From NCBI RefSeq assembly GCF_016808095.1, contig NC_068973.1, positions 20,379,501 to 20,443,500 of the forward strand: a stretch of DNA of 64,000 nt, written 5' to 3'. The notes beneath the pieces were generated by a model. It saw only the letters and a program-made list of their open reading frames with translations, did not search any database and was not told the origin of the DNA. Source of the DNA: Vigna angularis (lineage: Eukaryota > Streptophyta > Magnoliopsida > Fabales > Fabaceae). A program made the translations under genes and the position numbers. Shown here in pieces: positions 45,200-57,048 of this stretch (the stretch's first letter is position 1; each line of letters begins with the position of its first letter).

Positions 45200-48100
45200 A
45201 ATCCTTAAGAAGAATTCTCAAGTGGCATCTTCTAATAACTGGTGCTTCCACTTCACTACGACTTTGGTGAAACCTTTGTTGCCTCTCTTGACAGTTGTTC
45301 GATCCAGAATTTTCTCAGGTTCTTTGCCCCCCCCCCCCCCCCCCCCCCATAACACCGTCAAACTCTGCAGGAAGTGAGCCGGAACTGGGTGTGTGACCCA
45401 CCTGTCTTTTAAGCTGTGAAATGTGAAAAATATCATGAATTTTTTACCCTTGCGGAAGCCTGAGCTTGTAAGCCACCGCTGCAATCTGATCCACCGCTGC
45501 AATCTGATCCACTATTTGAAATGGTCCAAAATATTTAGGTACTAGTTTGGCATTAGATCTGAATGCCACAGAAATCTGACGGTATGGATGGAGCTTCACA
45601 TACACAAAATCACCGATATCATAGGATTGGTCACTCCTCTTCTTATCAGCCAATTGCTTCATTCGATCTTGAGCCCTTTTCATGTGGAATTTTACCAACT
45701 TTAACGCCTCCTCCTTTTCTGCAAACTTATGTCAATGATTTCCACCTTTGACTCCCCTGGTAAATAAGGAAGATAAATTGGAGGAGGTTGTCCAAACATC
45801 ACCTCATAAGGACTGCACTTTATAGCAGTATGATGGTTGGTATTGTACCACCATTCGGCTAAAGGAAGCCACTTAGCCCACTCATGGGGAGTATCACAAC
45901 ACATACAACGCAAGAACGTCTCCAAACATCTATTCACAACTTCGGATTGGCCATCGGTTTAGGGATGATAAGCTGATGAAAGTTGCAATTGAACTCCCTA
46001 AAGTGACATCAAATCCTTCCAGAATTGACTAACAAAGATGGGTCTCGGTCATTGGTGATAGAATCTGGAAAACCATGCAATTTGAACACGTTGTCCAAGA
46101 AGGATTGAGCAACTTCAGTGGCACTATATGGATGTTTTAAGGACATGAAGTGAGCAGCCTTGCTTAATCTGTCAACCACCTCGTATATAACTTATTTACC
46201 CTTGGAATCTGGTAAACCTTCAATAAAATCCATGGTGATATGTTGCTATATCCTCTCTGGAATTGGCAAGGGTTGCAGCAAACCCGGAGAAGCAGATGTG
46301 TCATATTTACATTTTTGACAAATCTCATATGTTAGGACAAACCGACGAACATCCTTGGTCATACCCCGCCAATATACTACAGATTTCAACCTTTTTAATG
46401 TAGCATCCCTACCAGAGTGGCCACTAGTAGAACCTGCATGTACCTAGTGTAATAATTCATTCCTCAAGGCGCCATCTTTCCCCACAACCAATCTGCCCTT
46501 CCTTCTAAGTTCATTCTGATTCCAAGTATAATGTTTATGTAGGAAGTATATGTTTGTAATTCCTGGAGCAATTTTTGAATGCTCAATTCATTCTGCCAAG
46601 AATTTATGATTCTAGTCAACATGTTGCTTTCAGGGATGAGAGTTGTGATAGCTTGGCAGTCCACTGATTCTTGTCTAGATAAAGCATCGACGACTGCATT
46701 TTCCCAGCCTTGTTTGAATTCAATTGTAAAATCAAATTCCATCATTTTCACCAACCATTTCTATTGGAAGGTTGTAGTCAATCGTTGACTCAATATATAC
46801 TGCAAGCTTCTATGGTCTGTGCAGATAACAAAGTGTTTATTCAACAAATAATGCCTCCATTTTTGGACTACGAAAACCATTGCCAGCAATTCTTTTTCAT
46901 AGGTGGAAAGTGATTGTTGTTGCATTTGAGAACCCTACTAATAAAAGCAATTGGGTGGTGATCTTGCATCAGGACAGCACCAATTCCAGAACCTGAAGCA
47001 TCCACCTCAACCACAAATACCTTAGAAAAATTAGGTAATGCTAATACTGGAGATTGGGTCAAACAATCCTTGAGGGATTGAAATGCAGCCTTTGCCTCCT
47101 TAGACCAATAGAAATTATCTTTCTTCAACATATTAGTCAAAGGCCGTGCAATACTACCATACCCCCAAACAAAGCGTCGATAGTACCCAGCAAGTCCCAA
47201 AAATCCCCTCAACTACTTCAAGGACGTTGGAATGGGCCAGTTCTTGACAGCCAAAATTTTTGCAGGGTCAGTGGATACACCTTCCTTTGTGATAAAATGG
47301 CCTAAATACTCAACTCGTTCTACACCAAAGTAGCATTTGGATTTCTTTGCATACAAAGAATTTTGGCGCATAGTCAACAATACCTTATGCAAATGGGAAA
47401 GATGATGTGGAAGATTCTTGCTGTATATTAAGATATCATCAAAAAACACCAAAAGAAAGTGTCGCAGATAATCCTTGAAAACATCGAGACCTTGGAAAGT
47501 GGCTGGTGCATTAGTTAAGCCAAATGGCATAACTAAATACTCAAAGTGACCTCCGTAGGTCTTAAATGCAGTCTTATGGATATCACCGTCTTCCATTCGT
47601 ACTTGATTATATCCAGACCGTAAATTAATTTTAGAAAACACCATAGAACCATGTAACTCGTCTAACAGATCATCCACTAAAGGAATAGGAAATATGTCCT
47701 TAATGGTTTGTTTATTAAGGTCTCGGTAATCCACACAGAGTCTCCAAGAGCCATCTTTTTTTCCAACCAAAACAACAGGGCTAGCAAAAGGACTGCTACT
47801 TTGTTGTATGATACCGGATTTAAGAGAATCTTGCACCAATTTGTCAATAATATCCTTTTGCTGTTTAGCATACTGGTAGGGCCGCTTGTTGATAGGATTG
47901 GCGCTTGCAACCAAGGGAATTTTGTGATCATGACCAGGTTGTGTAGGAGGTAGAGTTATAGGTTCTTGAAAAATATCATCAAATTGCAACAATAATGTCT
48001 CTATAGATTCAGGAATAGGCTGGCAGTCTGCATGTGTAGTCAAGGAATGCAATAGGAAATCAGTATCCTGGTCACACAATTGCAATAGAGATAAATGAAC

Positions 48101-49629
48101 ACCAGCAATAATTTTTTCTGCAACTGTCTTTTTCTAGCAGTTTTTAGCCCAGGGTCTGTAGTACCTCTCAAAACCATCCTCTTGCCTTGTACAGAAAATT
48201 GCATAGTCAACTTATCAAAATTCCAAGTAATGTCCCCGAGGGTAACCAACCATTCGATTCCTAGCACCACATCATAGCATCCTAATGGAATTAGAAGCAT
48301 ATCGGAGGTAAATCCCATGGTGTGCATTGTCCAAGGAAACTGCTTAGCAGTGACAGTGATGTTTACCCGAGCCCCATCAACCACTGCTACACTTAAAGGA
48401 GGAATAACAGTTAGCGGATAACCCAATTTTTTAGCTACTAACTCATCCAAGAAATTATGGGTACTACCGCTATCAATAAGTATATGCAGTGGTTTCTTCT
48501 TAAAGTAACTAGTCACCCTCATAGTTTTGAAGGTTGCTATACCAGTCAAGGCATTAACTGATATGTGAGGGTCCAAAGAAGGATTATCATCTTCCTGTGT
48601 GTCATCAAGTTGATCTACAATTTCCTCCTCATTGTCACTCACCTCCAGAACATGAATCTTTAAATTCTTATGTGTCAAAGCATGTGCAGGGTTGTATGGT
48701 TCATCACAGAAATAACAAAGGCCCTTTGATCACCTCTCAGTCGTAAAAGCAAGAGTGAGTTTCTTATTAGAGTGCCGCTGGGTTGTGTGTAGGGTAAGCT
48801 GTGAGTCAGTTGTCTTGTTCAGAGGTTTAGGTGTAGGCAAAATGGCCTTTGTATTCGTATATGTACTCGAGGATTTAAGAGAAAATTTGGTAGGAATGTT
48901 TGAAGCAGAAGCAGACTCATACAATTTAGCCAAATGGAATGCCTTCCTTAAATCCTGGGGTTGAAACATTTTGACTGTCATTTGAATATCCTTTTTCAAA
49001 CCCCCTAAGAAACAACTTAACAAATAGGTGTCATTGAGATCCAACCGAGAAGTTATAACATCAAATTGATCATGATATTCCACCACAGAACCGGTTTGCC
49101 GCAATTTTATAAGGTCCGAGATCGGATCATCATCAATTGCACCAAAGCGATCGATCAATATACCTGTAAATTCAGTCCAATTTGGAAGGTTACCTCTTGG
49201 AAGAGTCTTAACAAAAGAGGTATGCCATTGCAGTGCCTTTCCTTCAAAATGAATTACTGCTAATTTCACATGAAAATCTTCCGGAGTGTCGTCAATCGCA
49301 AAGTACGTTTCACACTGATAAATCCACTGTTGGATTGCATCACCGCCAAAGCGCGGGAAATCGATTCTAGCCAAATGGGTGCCACAAGAATAGGTGGAGT
49401 TGGAGTTGCGAGCACCTCTAGAATTAGGACTGCGCCTTGAAGCATCATTCGCGGATTCGGAGGTTCGATGTAAGGTCCCCAAAATGCGCCAATCAATAGA
49501 TGCTTCGATGGCTTGCCTAATTGAAGTTGTCATCTCCATTAAACGTTCGTCGAGCTTCGAAATGATTTTGTTCTCTAAGCGCTCCTCCTATTCACGCATT
49601 GCTGCTTGAAGACGAGTTACGTCTGCCAT
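45200..49629 (-). pseudogene. Chromovirus gag-pol, multiply disabled
   Basis: Read on the - strand. Gag from ATG at 49629 (MADVTRLQAAMRE) meets an in-frame TAG at 49588-49590, then has HLARIDFPRFGGDAIQQW and continues to 48730. Protease 48678-48040 has LIDSGSTHNFLD. Reverse transcriptase 48085-47213 has the FFDD pair but the usual KIDLRSGY is KINLRSGY, losing a catalytic Asp (codon 47624-47626). RNase H 47212-46868 has [14 protein letters not shown]. The integrase is broken into pieces (46754-46464, 45937-45701: YNTNHHTAIKCSPYEVMFGQ). The C-terminal part 45698-45444 contains a direct 18-nt duplication (DQIAAV twice). A chromodomain follows at about 45300-45218 (ILDRTTVKRGNKGFTKVVVK) after a C22 run that breaks the frame. 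Not functional. Confidence 0.85.
45327..45348. repeat. C22 homopolymer in chromovirus pol
   Basis: 22 consecutive C on the + strand (G on the coding strand), between integrase and chromodomain, where a normal copy would have a short Gly-coding stretch. Length is likely unstable and hard to sequence. Confidence 0.85.
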
Positions 49630-49650
49630 AATTGCCGATGGAAGGTCCAA

Positions 49651-49660
49651 GTTGATACCA
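49651..49660 (-). promoter_or_regulatory. tRNA-iMet primer-binding site of the chromovirus
   Basis: TGGTATCAAC on the - strand, one nt inside the 5' LTR; TGGTATCA is the usual initiator-Met primer core. Confidence 0.8.
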
Positions 49661-49661
49661 C

Positions 49662-49934
49662 TGATAAAAGAAGTCTATCAATATAGAATATTGGAAGAAC
49701 TTCGAGAATTAGAGATTCAAACCTGAATCCGAAATAATGCTAGAGAAGTTTGAGAAAAAGAAATTGTTTTTGCTGTGGTAATAATGGATTCCTCCTTCTC
49801 CCTCTAAGAGGAGTATTTATTATTTGAAAATCCAAAAAACGTAACAATTGCTACAACCTTCTAACAAAATTACAACATAATGTAATTTGGTTGTCACGTG
49901 GAGCCACGTGTCTTTTTATTAATTTCCTATATCA
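49662..49934 (-). repeat. 5' LTR of the chromovirus element
   Basis: 273 bp; on the - strand near its start it has ACACGTGGCTCCACGTG, a paired CACGTG/CCACGTG (G-box) motif, in U3. Confidence 0.88.
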
Positions 49935-52190
49935 GTTTTCTTCTTCCTACTCAATTACGAGTACGCACCTTTTCAAGCTTATCAACTTCTTTTAAAAAAT
50001 TCTTTTCTTTTTGCATTTTTTTCTCTTTCTTTCATGCCAAAAGGCAAATAATTCGTTTTAATTTGGTGCATCTTCAATTTTCAATTTTAAAAATTACTCA
50101 TTCTAACTTTTTTGTATTATTTTGGTTTAAGAAGTGCCCCACTACTAAACGGGCCTAAAGAAAGAACTTACCGGGGTTTTTCTTTCTGTACCTCCAAGTT
50201 TTCTTCCGGTACCTCCAAATTTCACTATCAAAACAAATTTGATCTTCAAAAAAATATATATGAAAAATATTAAATAAATTAGATAAACAGTAATTAATTA
50301 CAAACATATTTACTGTGACATCTATATTTATTAAATAATCATGCACCATTAAGTCATTATATTTTGCATATATCCAATTTCAAAATCTAATTTTGAAAAA
50401 TCACTAAATTTTGAAATGCAGTATAACAAACTCGTAGGATTTTAAAATTTAGTTTAAAACTCGTAGGGTTAGGATGGGGCTAGGCCCAAAACTAAATTAA
50501 TTCACTTTTAATGTTTTTTTAGTTATTTCTTTTATTTACTTTACAAGTTCAATAATTTCCAAAATTTACATGATATTTAATATATTTTTAATTAAATATA
50601 AATGTAAAAATATTGATTTTATAAAAAATTATTTAAAATAATTTTTTAATTATAAGTATATTTTAAATATATAATTTAATTATTTTGGAAAGTTAAAAAA
50701 GAAAATTTTTATTATTATTTTTATTTAAAAGAAAATAAAAAAAATTTCAAAAAAGAAATTATAAAAGTAACACAGTTGAAAATTCCATTTTTCAATAATC
50801 GAATTCTGATATCTATATAAATATTTGAAATATTAATTATGGATAGATTTTAAATTCAAATATACTGATTGGATGAATTTTTAATATCGGTGTAAAATTT
50901 TTATTTTTTATAGTTTGTCATATAAAATTCTTTTGTTAAATGTTTTGTATAGATATATATACATTAAAAAATTAAACCACAAACTTTATAAAGTTTAAAA
51001 TTAATTTCACATAATAAAAGAACTAACTTTTTAGTCAAAATCCTTGTTAGGCAAAATTGTTATAAATATCATATATGTTAGTATACAAGATCTAGATGTA
51101 ATCCTAGTGGTTATAAAATCAGATTTTTTTTCTAACCTTTTAGATTAAATTAATATTTTAAAATCAGACTTATCTTTATCCAACAAAGATCGATTTTATT
51201 GAATTATTTATCATAATTGAGCCGATTGTAATAAAAAATAATTAAATAATAGATACAATATTTTTAAATAAATATAATGTTATAATTTATAATACTAAAA
51301 TTAAAATTATTATTGTATTTAATTATTAACATATAAAATAAATAAAAATTATAATAATTATAATAATAAATAAATTACATCAATGTCTCTTAATAAGAAA
51401 CTAATAAAAAAGACAAATGAATATAATATAAAATATATGAAAAAGACATAAAAATATATAAATTGATGTGAATGACTAAATTATACGTTTCATAATAAAA
51501 ATTTAAAAGAATTATATAACTTTATAAATAATAAATATTAATTTTATTAAATTTGGAAAATTAAAAAAGTTAAAAAGTTATTAAGTCAAAATTTTAACAT
51601 GTTCACGCCAATTAAAAATAATGTAATTTTGATCCCAAATCTTAATCGAATGATATTGATTTAAACTAGTGACAAAATAGATTACCATCTATAAATAAAT
51701 TGTTAGTCCATCAAAATTTTACAAATTAAATTAAATTTTTTAACTTTTAAACCTATTTTATGTGGATATCTCTGAACCGTCAAATTTACAAACCAAAATT
51801 AAGAAACCAAAATTAAGATGAAAAAATTATCAAAACAAAATTTGGAAATTAAGGAATAATTGTATAAAAGCATTATTATTAAACTAATTAATATAGAAAT
51901 AGTTATGAAGTAGAAAATTAATTTTATTGGTAAAAAAATATAATTACACATGAATCAATTGTGGTTATAAGTTATTACTAACAAAGATAAAATGAAAGCT
52001 GGATAAAAAATACACAGGATTTGTGATTACTTGTATGATGCTATTATGTTTCTAGATGTTAAATTTTGTAAAAAGTAAAGCCCATGGATTGGCCATGGCC
52101 TATAGGAGTTTTTAGCCCTTGTGAGCTTTTTTGGTCCCAACCCACATAGGCTAGGGTCAAATTTTATTAAAGGGGCTCATTTGATAGCTC
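49935..52190. other. AT-rich intergenic DNA
   Basis: No supported gene or repeat terminus. Very low GC with long A/T-only stretches. Confidence 0.55.
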
Positions 52191-52342
<152 letters not shown>

Positions 52343-53190
52343 AATAACCATTAAATATCATAAAAATAAATAAAATTTGACCCTTGCATATGATAAAGTA
52401 CAATTTTTGGTTTTATTATTGTTTAAAAACATTATTAAATAATAATTTTATCATAGATTTCAATATTGACTTTAGAAAAGTAGAGAGATATTATTTTTAA
52501 TTAATGTTAATTCTTTTTCAACTAATATCAATGAAAAAATAAGTTTAGAATATTTTTCAATAAATAAATTTTTTAAATCAATATTAGCATAACTATTTTA
52601 AGTTTTAGTTAAAAACTTATAGAAATAAATTCATCACTTTGAACTTTAGCATCTCAACTATATTGATATTACAAAGTTCATAAATCATTTACATAAAAAT
52701 TTATGAAAAATCAAAATAAAAATACAAAACATTAGACACCACACCAAACTCATGATAAAAGACTATACTTAACAAAATATAAAAGATATATAGATAATTA
52801 TTCTCATTATAGATTTTAGTTTTACAGAAAACCGAAGTCTCTACCTTTGTCACTCAAATAAAATACTTTTTAAAGGCAATGGTATGTTTTAAATTCTTAG
52901 AAACAAATAAGAAGCAAATGCTTAATAACTTAAGTTTATCATTAATCAAGGTAAAGATTTTAGCTTTACAAAGAACTGAAGTCAATACCTCTATTACTCA
53001 TATAAACATTTTAAAAAAGAGTGACATTTTTAAAGTTATTAAAAACATATAGGTAGTGGTTGCTCAATAACCAAATACCAAAGTCTATTCATGGTATATA
53101 TTCTGGTTTCTCAAAAAATTAAAACCTATAAGTTGAAAAATATCATCGTACGTTTTATAGATTTTATTTTTCTTAAAACATATTAGACGG

Positions 53191-53390
53191 AGTTAAATAA
53201 TATTTTTGTACCAGTGTAACTTGCAAAATCAGTTTGGTGATGAGAATTAAATGAAATTTACAAAGTTTTAGGTTCAGTTTTTACTATGTTGATAGTATGA
53301 AAGAAAAAGAAAAATAACGATGATGAGAGAGTTTTAAAGTAATGATCCGAAATTCAAATATTTGTTGAAATTTGTTTTGTTTAAAAAGGA
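53191..53390 (+). repeat. Paralogous segment, empty site for the TRIM solo LTR
   Basis: Matches 59820-60123 apart from the 120-bp insertion there. Shared words include AAAATCAGTTTGGTGAT, AAGTTTTAGGT.CA, GATGATGAGAGAGTTTTAA and AAATTCAAATATTTGTT. Nature of the duplicated unit is unknown. Confidence 0.75.
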
Positions 53391-53776
53391 AAAGTTAAGA
53401 TGAAGATGAAAGTTATATAGAGTAAGTGAAAAATCTGGTAATCAGCATTGATAAAATAAAAATAATATTATTAGTATAGATATGATGTTGGCAATTGCAG
53501 TAGTTGAGTGAGATCCAAGTATTTGCATATGCATTCCTTCTCCCACACATGCATCGATTATGAATTCGAGAACACACAAATAAATAATGCACCCAGATAA
53601 CATAATGCATCTCTCTACTATTAAATTAGCCACAGTAATCGCTAATTTCAATTAGGCCAAAACTTCACCTTAATTAAGGTTTTCAAATGTTAAAAGTAGT
53701 GATGATTGGGCTGTGCCAACACAAAGAAGATGCCACGAGTTGAAGCAATCATGACATGGGACCAATACATGTCACA

Positions 53777-53846
<70 letters not shown>

Positions 53847-55171
53847 TGAATGGTTTTGGGCATCATGCAGAAAAAGAAAGGTATGAAACGAAAGAAAGTG
53901 GCAGTCTTTTTCTTCATATTTCTTGCTTATACGACTAAGAGTTTCCCTTTGTCTCCCTTTTCGACTATATGAAAACCTCACGCCAAGGAAACTCAACTCT
54001 TTACAAAATAAATAATAGCTGGCAATGGAGTATGACCATCCAACAAATACGTAACCAATATCTACCTTAATTTCACCTATTTATTTCAACCATTTTTCTA
54101 TTATCAAACTTCAATGCACAATATGAAATGAAAATTAATATGTTCATTCTTTGGGATCAATATTGAGCAAATCCAAAGAAAATCTAGAATGTGTCTGCAT
54201 GTGCAATTAACATTTTTTATTTTTTATATACTATAACATGTGTGCAATTAATTTGAACTATCGAATTCGACTAACATTTAAAGAAATTGATCAAAGATGA
54301 GAGATCAGTCACCGATGATGAGTCGCATCATATATTCCAAAGCCATACTAAAACATAAAATAAGAATGTCTTAACATTGGTGTGGTGGCTCACCTTATCA
54401 TTTTTTTATGCGGTCAATGCGTTATGAATCTGACATTAAAATCCTCGTTAATCCATTTTCTTTCCTAGGTCTGTGTCTGTTGATATATAAAGTTCGCTTA
54501 ATTTGATTTATGTTAAAATCTTTAAAATTTTCCTCTATCAAATCAACCATCCAAGGTAAAAGGAAACTGAAACCGAGAAAAAAAAAATTAATATCTACAG
54601 GAAGTAAACTCAATTCTGAAACTAGCAATATATATGCGACTGCTACAAAGGACAGCAATTAATATAATATAGTTTTACTGTATAATACAAATGGGTAGAT
54701 AACTTGACGTAAAATTATGCTTCCCAATTTCCATAGATATATATAAACGAAAGTTCTCAGAAGTTAAGAGTGACTGAACATGGTGAAGATCACAAGCATA
54801 CCTTTTGTCTCCCGCAACTTCAGACAGCAAACTCAGATACTCAGTGGCACAGATTAACATGTCTAAGAAAGGTTATAGTCAGGAACCACAGTCATCACGT
54901 GCAAAATTAATTCTACCAACAATATTATTGCAATGTTTCCAAAACCAAACTGAAATACCAATGCAATATAAACCAAGTTTCCTTCCTCTTTATTGTCCTT
55001 TGCATCATAAAATAATGAAGGGAAAATTGGCATGTGTATATATCAAGTTGGCATTGTGTCTACATCGGTTGTACTAGAGGGTGGGGAAGAAAAACAGTTA
55101 ATCACAGTAACAAGGAGCAATTAATTTGAAATCTGGCTTAAGAAGGTGTAGAAGAAATCAAAGTTTAATCA

Positions 55172-55233
<62 letters not shown>

Positions 55234-55400
55234 CAAGGGGAAATTTTGGGCATATTAATCATATGGATTAAGATAATAAAATGGGGGGGAAAACGTACAG
55301 CCGGGTCATAATTAACAACATTCAGTATGAATACTCTCCTTTTTCTTAACTCACTTTATTCCACCTTGATGCATGATGATAATTAAGAGAGAAAAAAATG
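53391..55400. other. AT-rich intergenic DNA downstream of LBD15
   Basis: No gene supported. Contains the (TA)n runs at 53779-53841 and 55175-55231. Open stretches here are under 91 codons and without motifs. Confidence 0.55.
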
Positions 55401-55428
55401 GAATAATTGTTTTTATTAGGCTGCAAGT

Positions 55429-56257
55429 TTAACCAAAATAGGAGATATTATCACTTGAAATTGTGGTGTAAGTGGTGGGATCTCTGAGTTGGATGTACAT
55501 GGAAGAAGAGGAAGAAGTTTGAGGAATAGAAGGAGGTGGAAGTGGTGGTGGTGGAGGAGGTGGTGGAGGTGGAGCAGCGATTGAAACAACCCCAGATGAA
55601 GGAAGCATTGCAACATGAGAGGAGGGTATCATGTGAGCTTCCCTGAGTTTGTATTTAAGTATTTCAGCCTTCACTACGTTAAGTTCAGCTTGTAAAGATT
55701 GAACTTGTTGCTGCAAACCAGAAATTGCACCCATGCATCCATACACAGGATCTCTTAGCCTCACATTAGCTTCATAAACTAGACTATTTGCTGCATCGGC
55801 TCTCTGACACTCTGGTACTTCCTATAACAACACATTTTAATATGATTAAAATCTAGAGTAGTTTATATATACACACATATCATATTATTAATCAGATATA
55901 TTTACCATGAGCATCTTTGAGACGTTGCTGGCACCAAAAACTTTGTGGACTGAAGCAAACTTTTGAGGCTCATGGGGAGAGAAATATGGTGAAAAGGGAC
56001 ATTCTTGGGCACATCTTCTTCTCAACAACTTACATGCTGCACAAGGGGTGATGGTATTTAGGGTTCCAGGAGGGCCTAACATGTGTCTTCTTCCCATTTG
56101 AGAAGAAACATCTCCTTCCCTTTTGATCTTCTTCCCTATCTCATCAAATCTCTCCCTGCACCACAACAATACACTTATTGCATGATTGAAAAGAAACATA
56201 TATAAGAAGAAGATAATAGAAAAGAGATTTATATGTGTCTTACCTTTCTCTGGACAT
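55429..56257 (-). CDS. LBD15: LOB-domain transcription factor, LBD15 orthologue
   Basis: Plant-specific nuclear DNA-binding regulator of the class I LBD family. Exons on the - strand by GT-AG and phase: 56257-56244 (14 nt, MSRE plus two bases), 56155-55906 and 55821-55429, encoding 218 residues. The start at 56257 is chosen because it alone gives MSRERERFDEIGKKIKRE, matching the Arabidopsis LBD15 N-terminus; an ATG 9 nt upstream is out of phase. The LOB domain has the zinc-like CX2CX6CX3C block (CAACKLLRRRCAQEC), the GAS block (FGASNVSKMLMEVP), and the leucine-zipper-like coiled coil LQQQVQSLQAEL. The C-terminus has a 10-proline run and ends SYFG like LBD15. LBD15 has been linked to vascular/cell-wall and ABA-related control in Arabidopsis; the role here is inferred by orthology. 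No defects seen. Confidence 0.95.
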
Positions 56258-56399
56258 TCAGGCATGCCCTCTGATTATGAAGTAGGATTCAGCTTAGGGA
56301 GAGAATATAGAGAGAGGTGCTGCTTAGAGAGTTCAGAAAGTGAAGAAGAAAGGAAAATAGAGGTAGAAAATGAGTGTCCTTAAAAGGCAAGGTATACTA

Positions 56400-57009
56400 C
56401 AAAAGGACAAGTCCAGCTATATTTATTTAAAAAGAAAACACTTATTTCAATTACATGGATGTCTTAAACCTCTCTTGGTTTATGAAGGAGGATTTCAGGA
56501 ATTATAGATTACTTCTAAGAAAAAACAATCGAAATGTTTGATAATCTTAAATGTTTATGTTGTACAAATGCCAGCTCATTCAGTGCTTGCTCACGTGTGA
56601 CTTCTTAAATGTGTTTGACTTTCTTAATCAACTTTCTGATTCAATTGCCGCCATGCATGTGGTTCTTGCTTCTTATTCAGGGCAGGTCCACCAAAGTGCC
56701 ATTCTTTTTAAGCTCACATATAATTAATATTATCTCTAATTTCAGTATGTTTGTGTTAATATCATCTTATTCACTGCCAAAAAACGACTCCGTATATAGA
56801 TATATTTTACACAACTAATTAATTACACATTAAATAAACATTAAACCGGAGTTGCACTTCCACAATTTCAAACTATCTTTTCAAATTCAAAACAGATCGG
56901 AATATTCTATATAGTTGCTCTTCTTTTGAACAAAAACTGTATTATCATCATACATTACATCCAATCACCGTGTAGAAACCGCAAGCTGACCCTTATAACA
57001 TGACACTGC

Positions 57010-57048
<39 letters not shown>

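Larger units (their letters stand above)
44908..49934 (-). mobile_element. Chromovirus-type Ty3/gypsy element (Reina-like), inactive
   Basis: 5027 bp with two 273-bp LTRs (44908-45180, 49662-49934; TGATAAA...CTATATCA) and near-perfect flanks GTTTC/GTTTT. Next to the right LTR the - strand reads TGGTATCAAC (49660-49651), a primer site of the tRNA-iMet kind. Next to the left LTR is a GGCAGGGGAAT purine-rich tract. Short LTRs, 5-kb size and a chromodomain after integrase point to the Reina branch of chromoviruses (inference). It lies just 3' of the peroxidase, within its likely downstream region. Confidence 0.88.

Noticed and set aside
49898..50158. 86-codon + strand frame after the chromovirus
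   Set aside because: Begins inside the LTR and has no motif; composition is that of AT-rich intergenic DNA.
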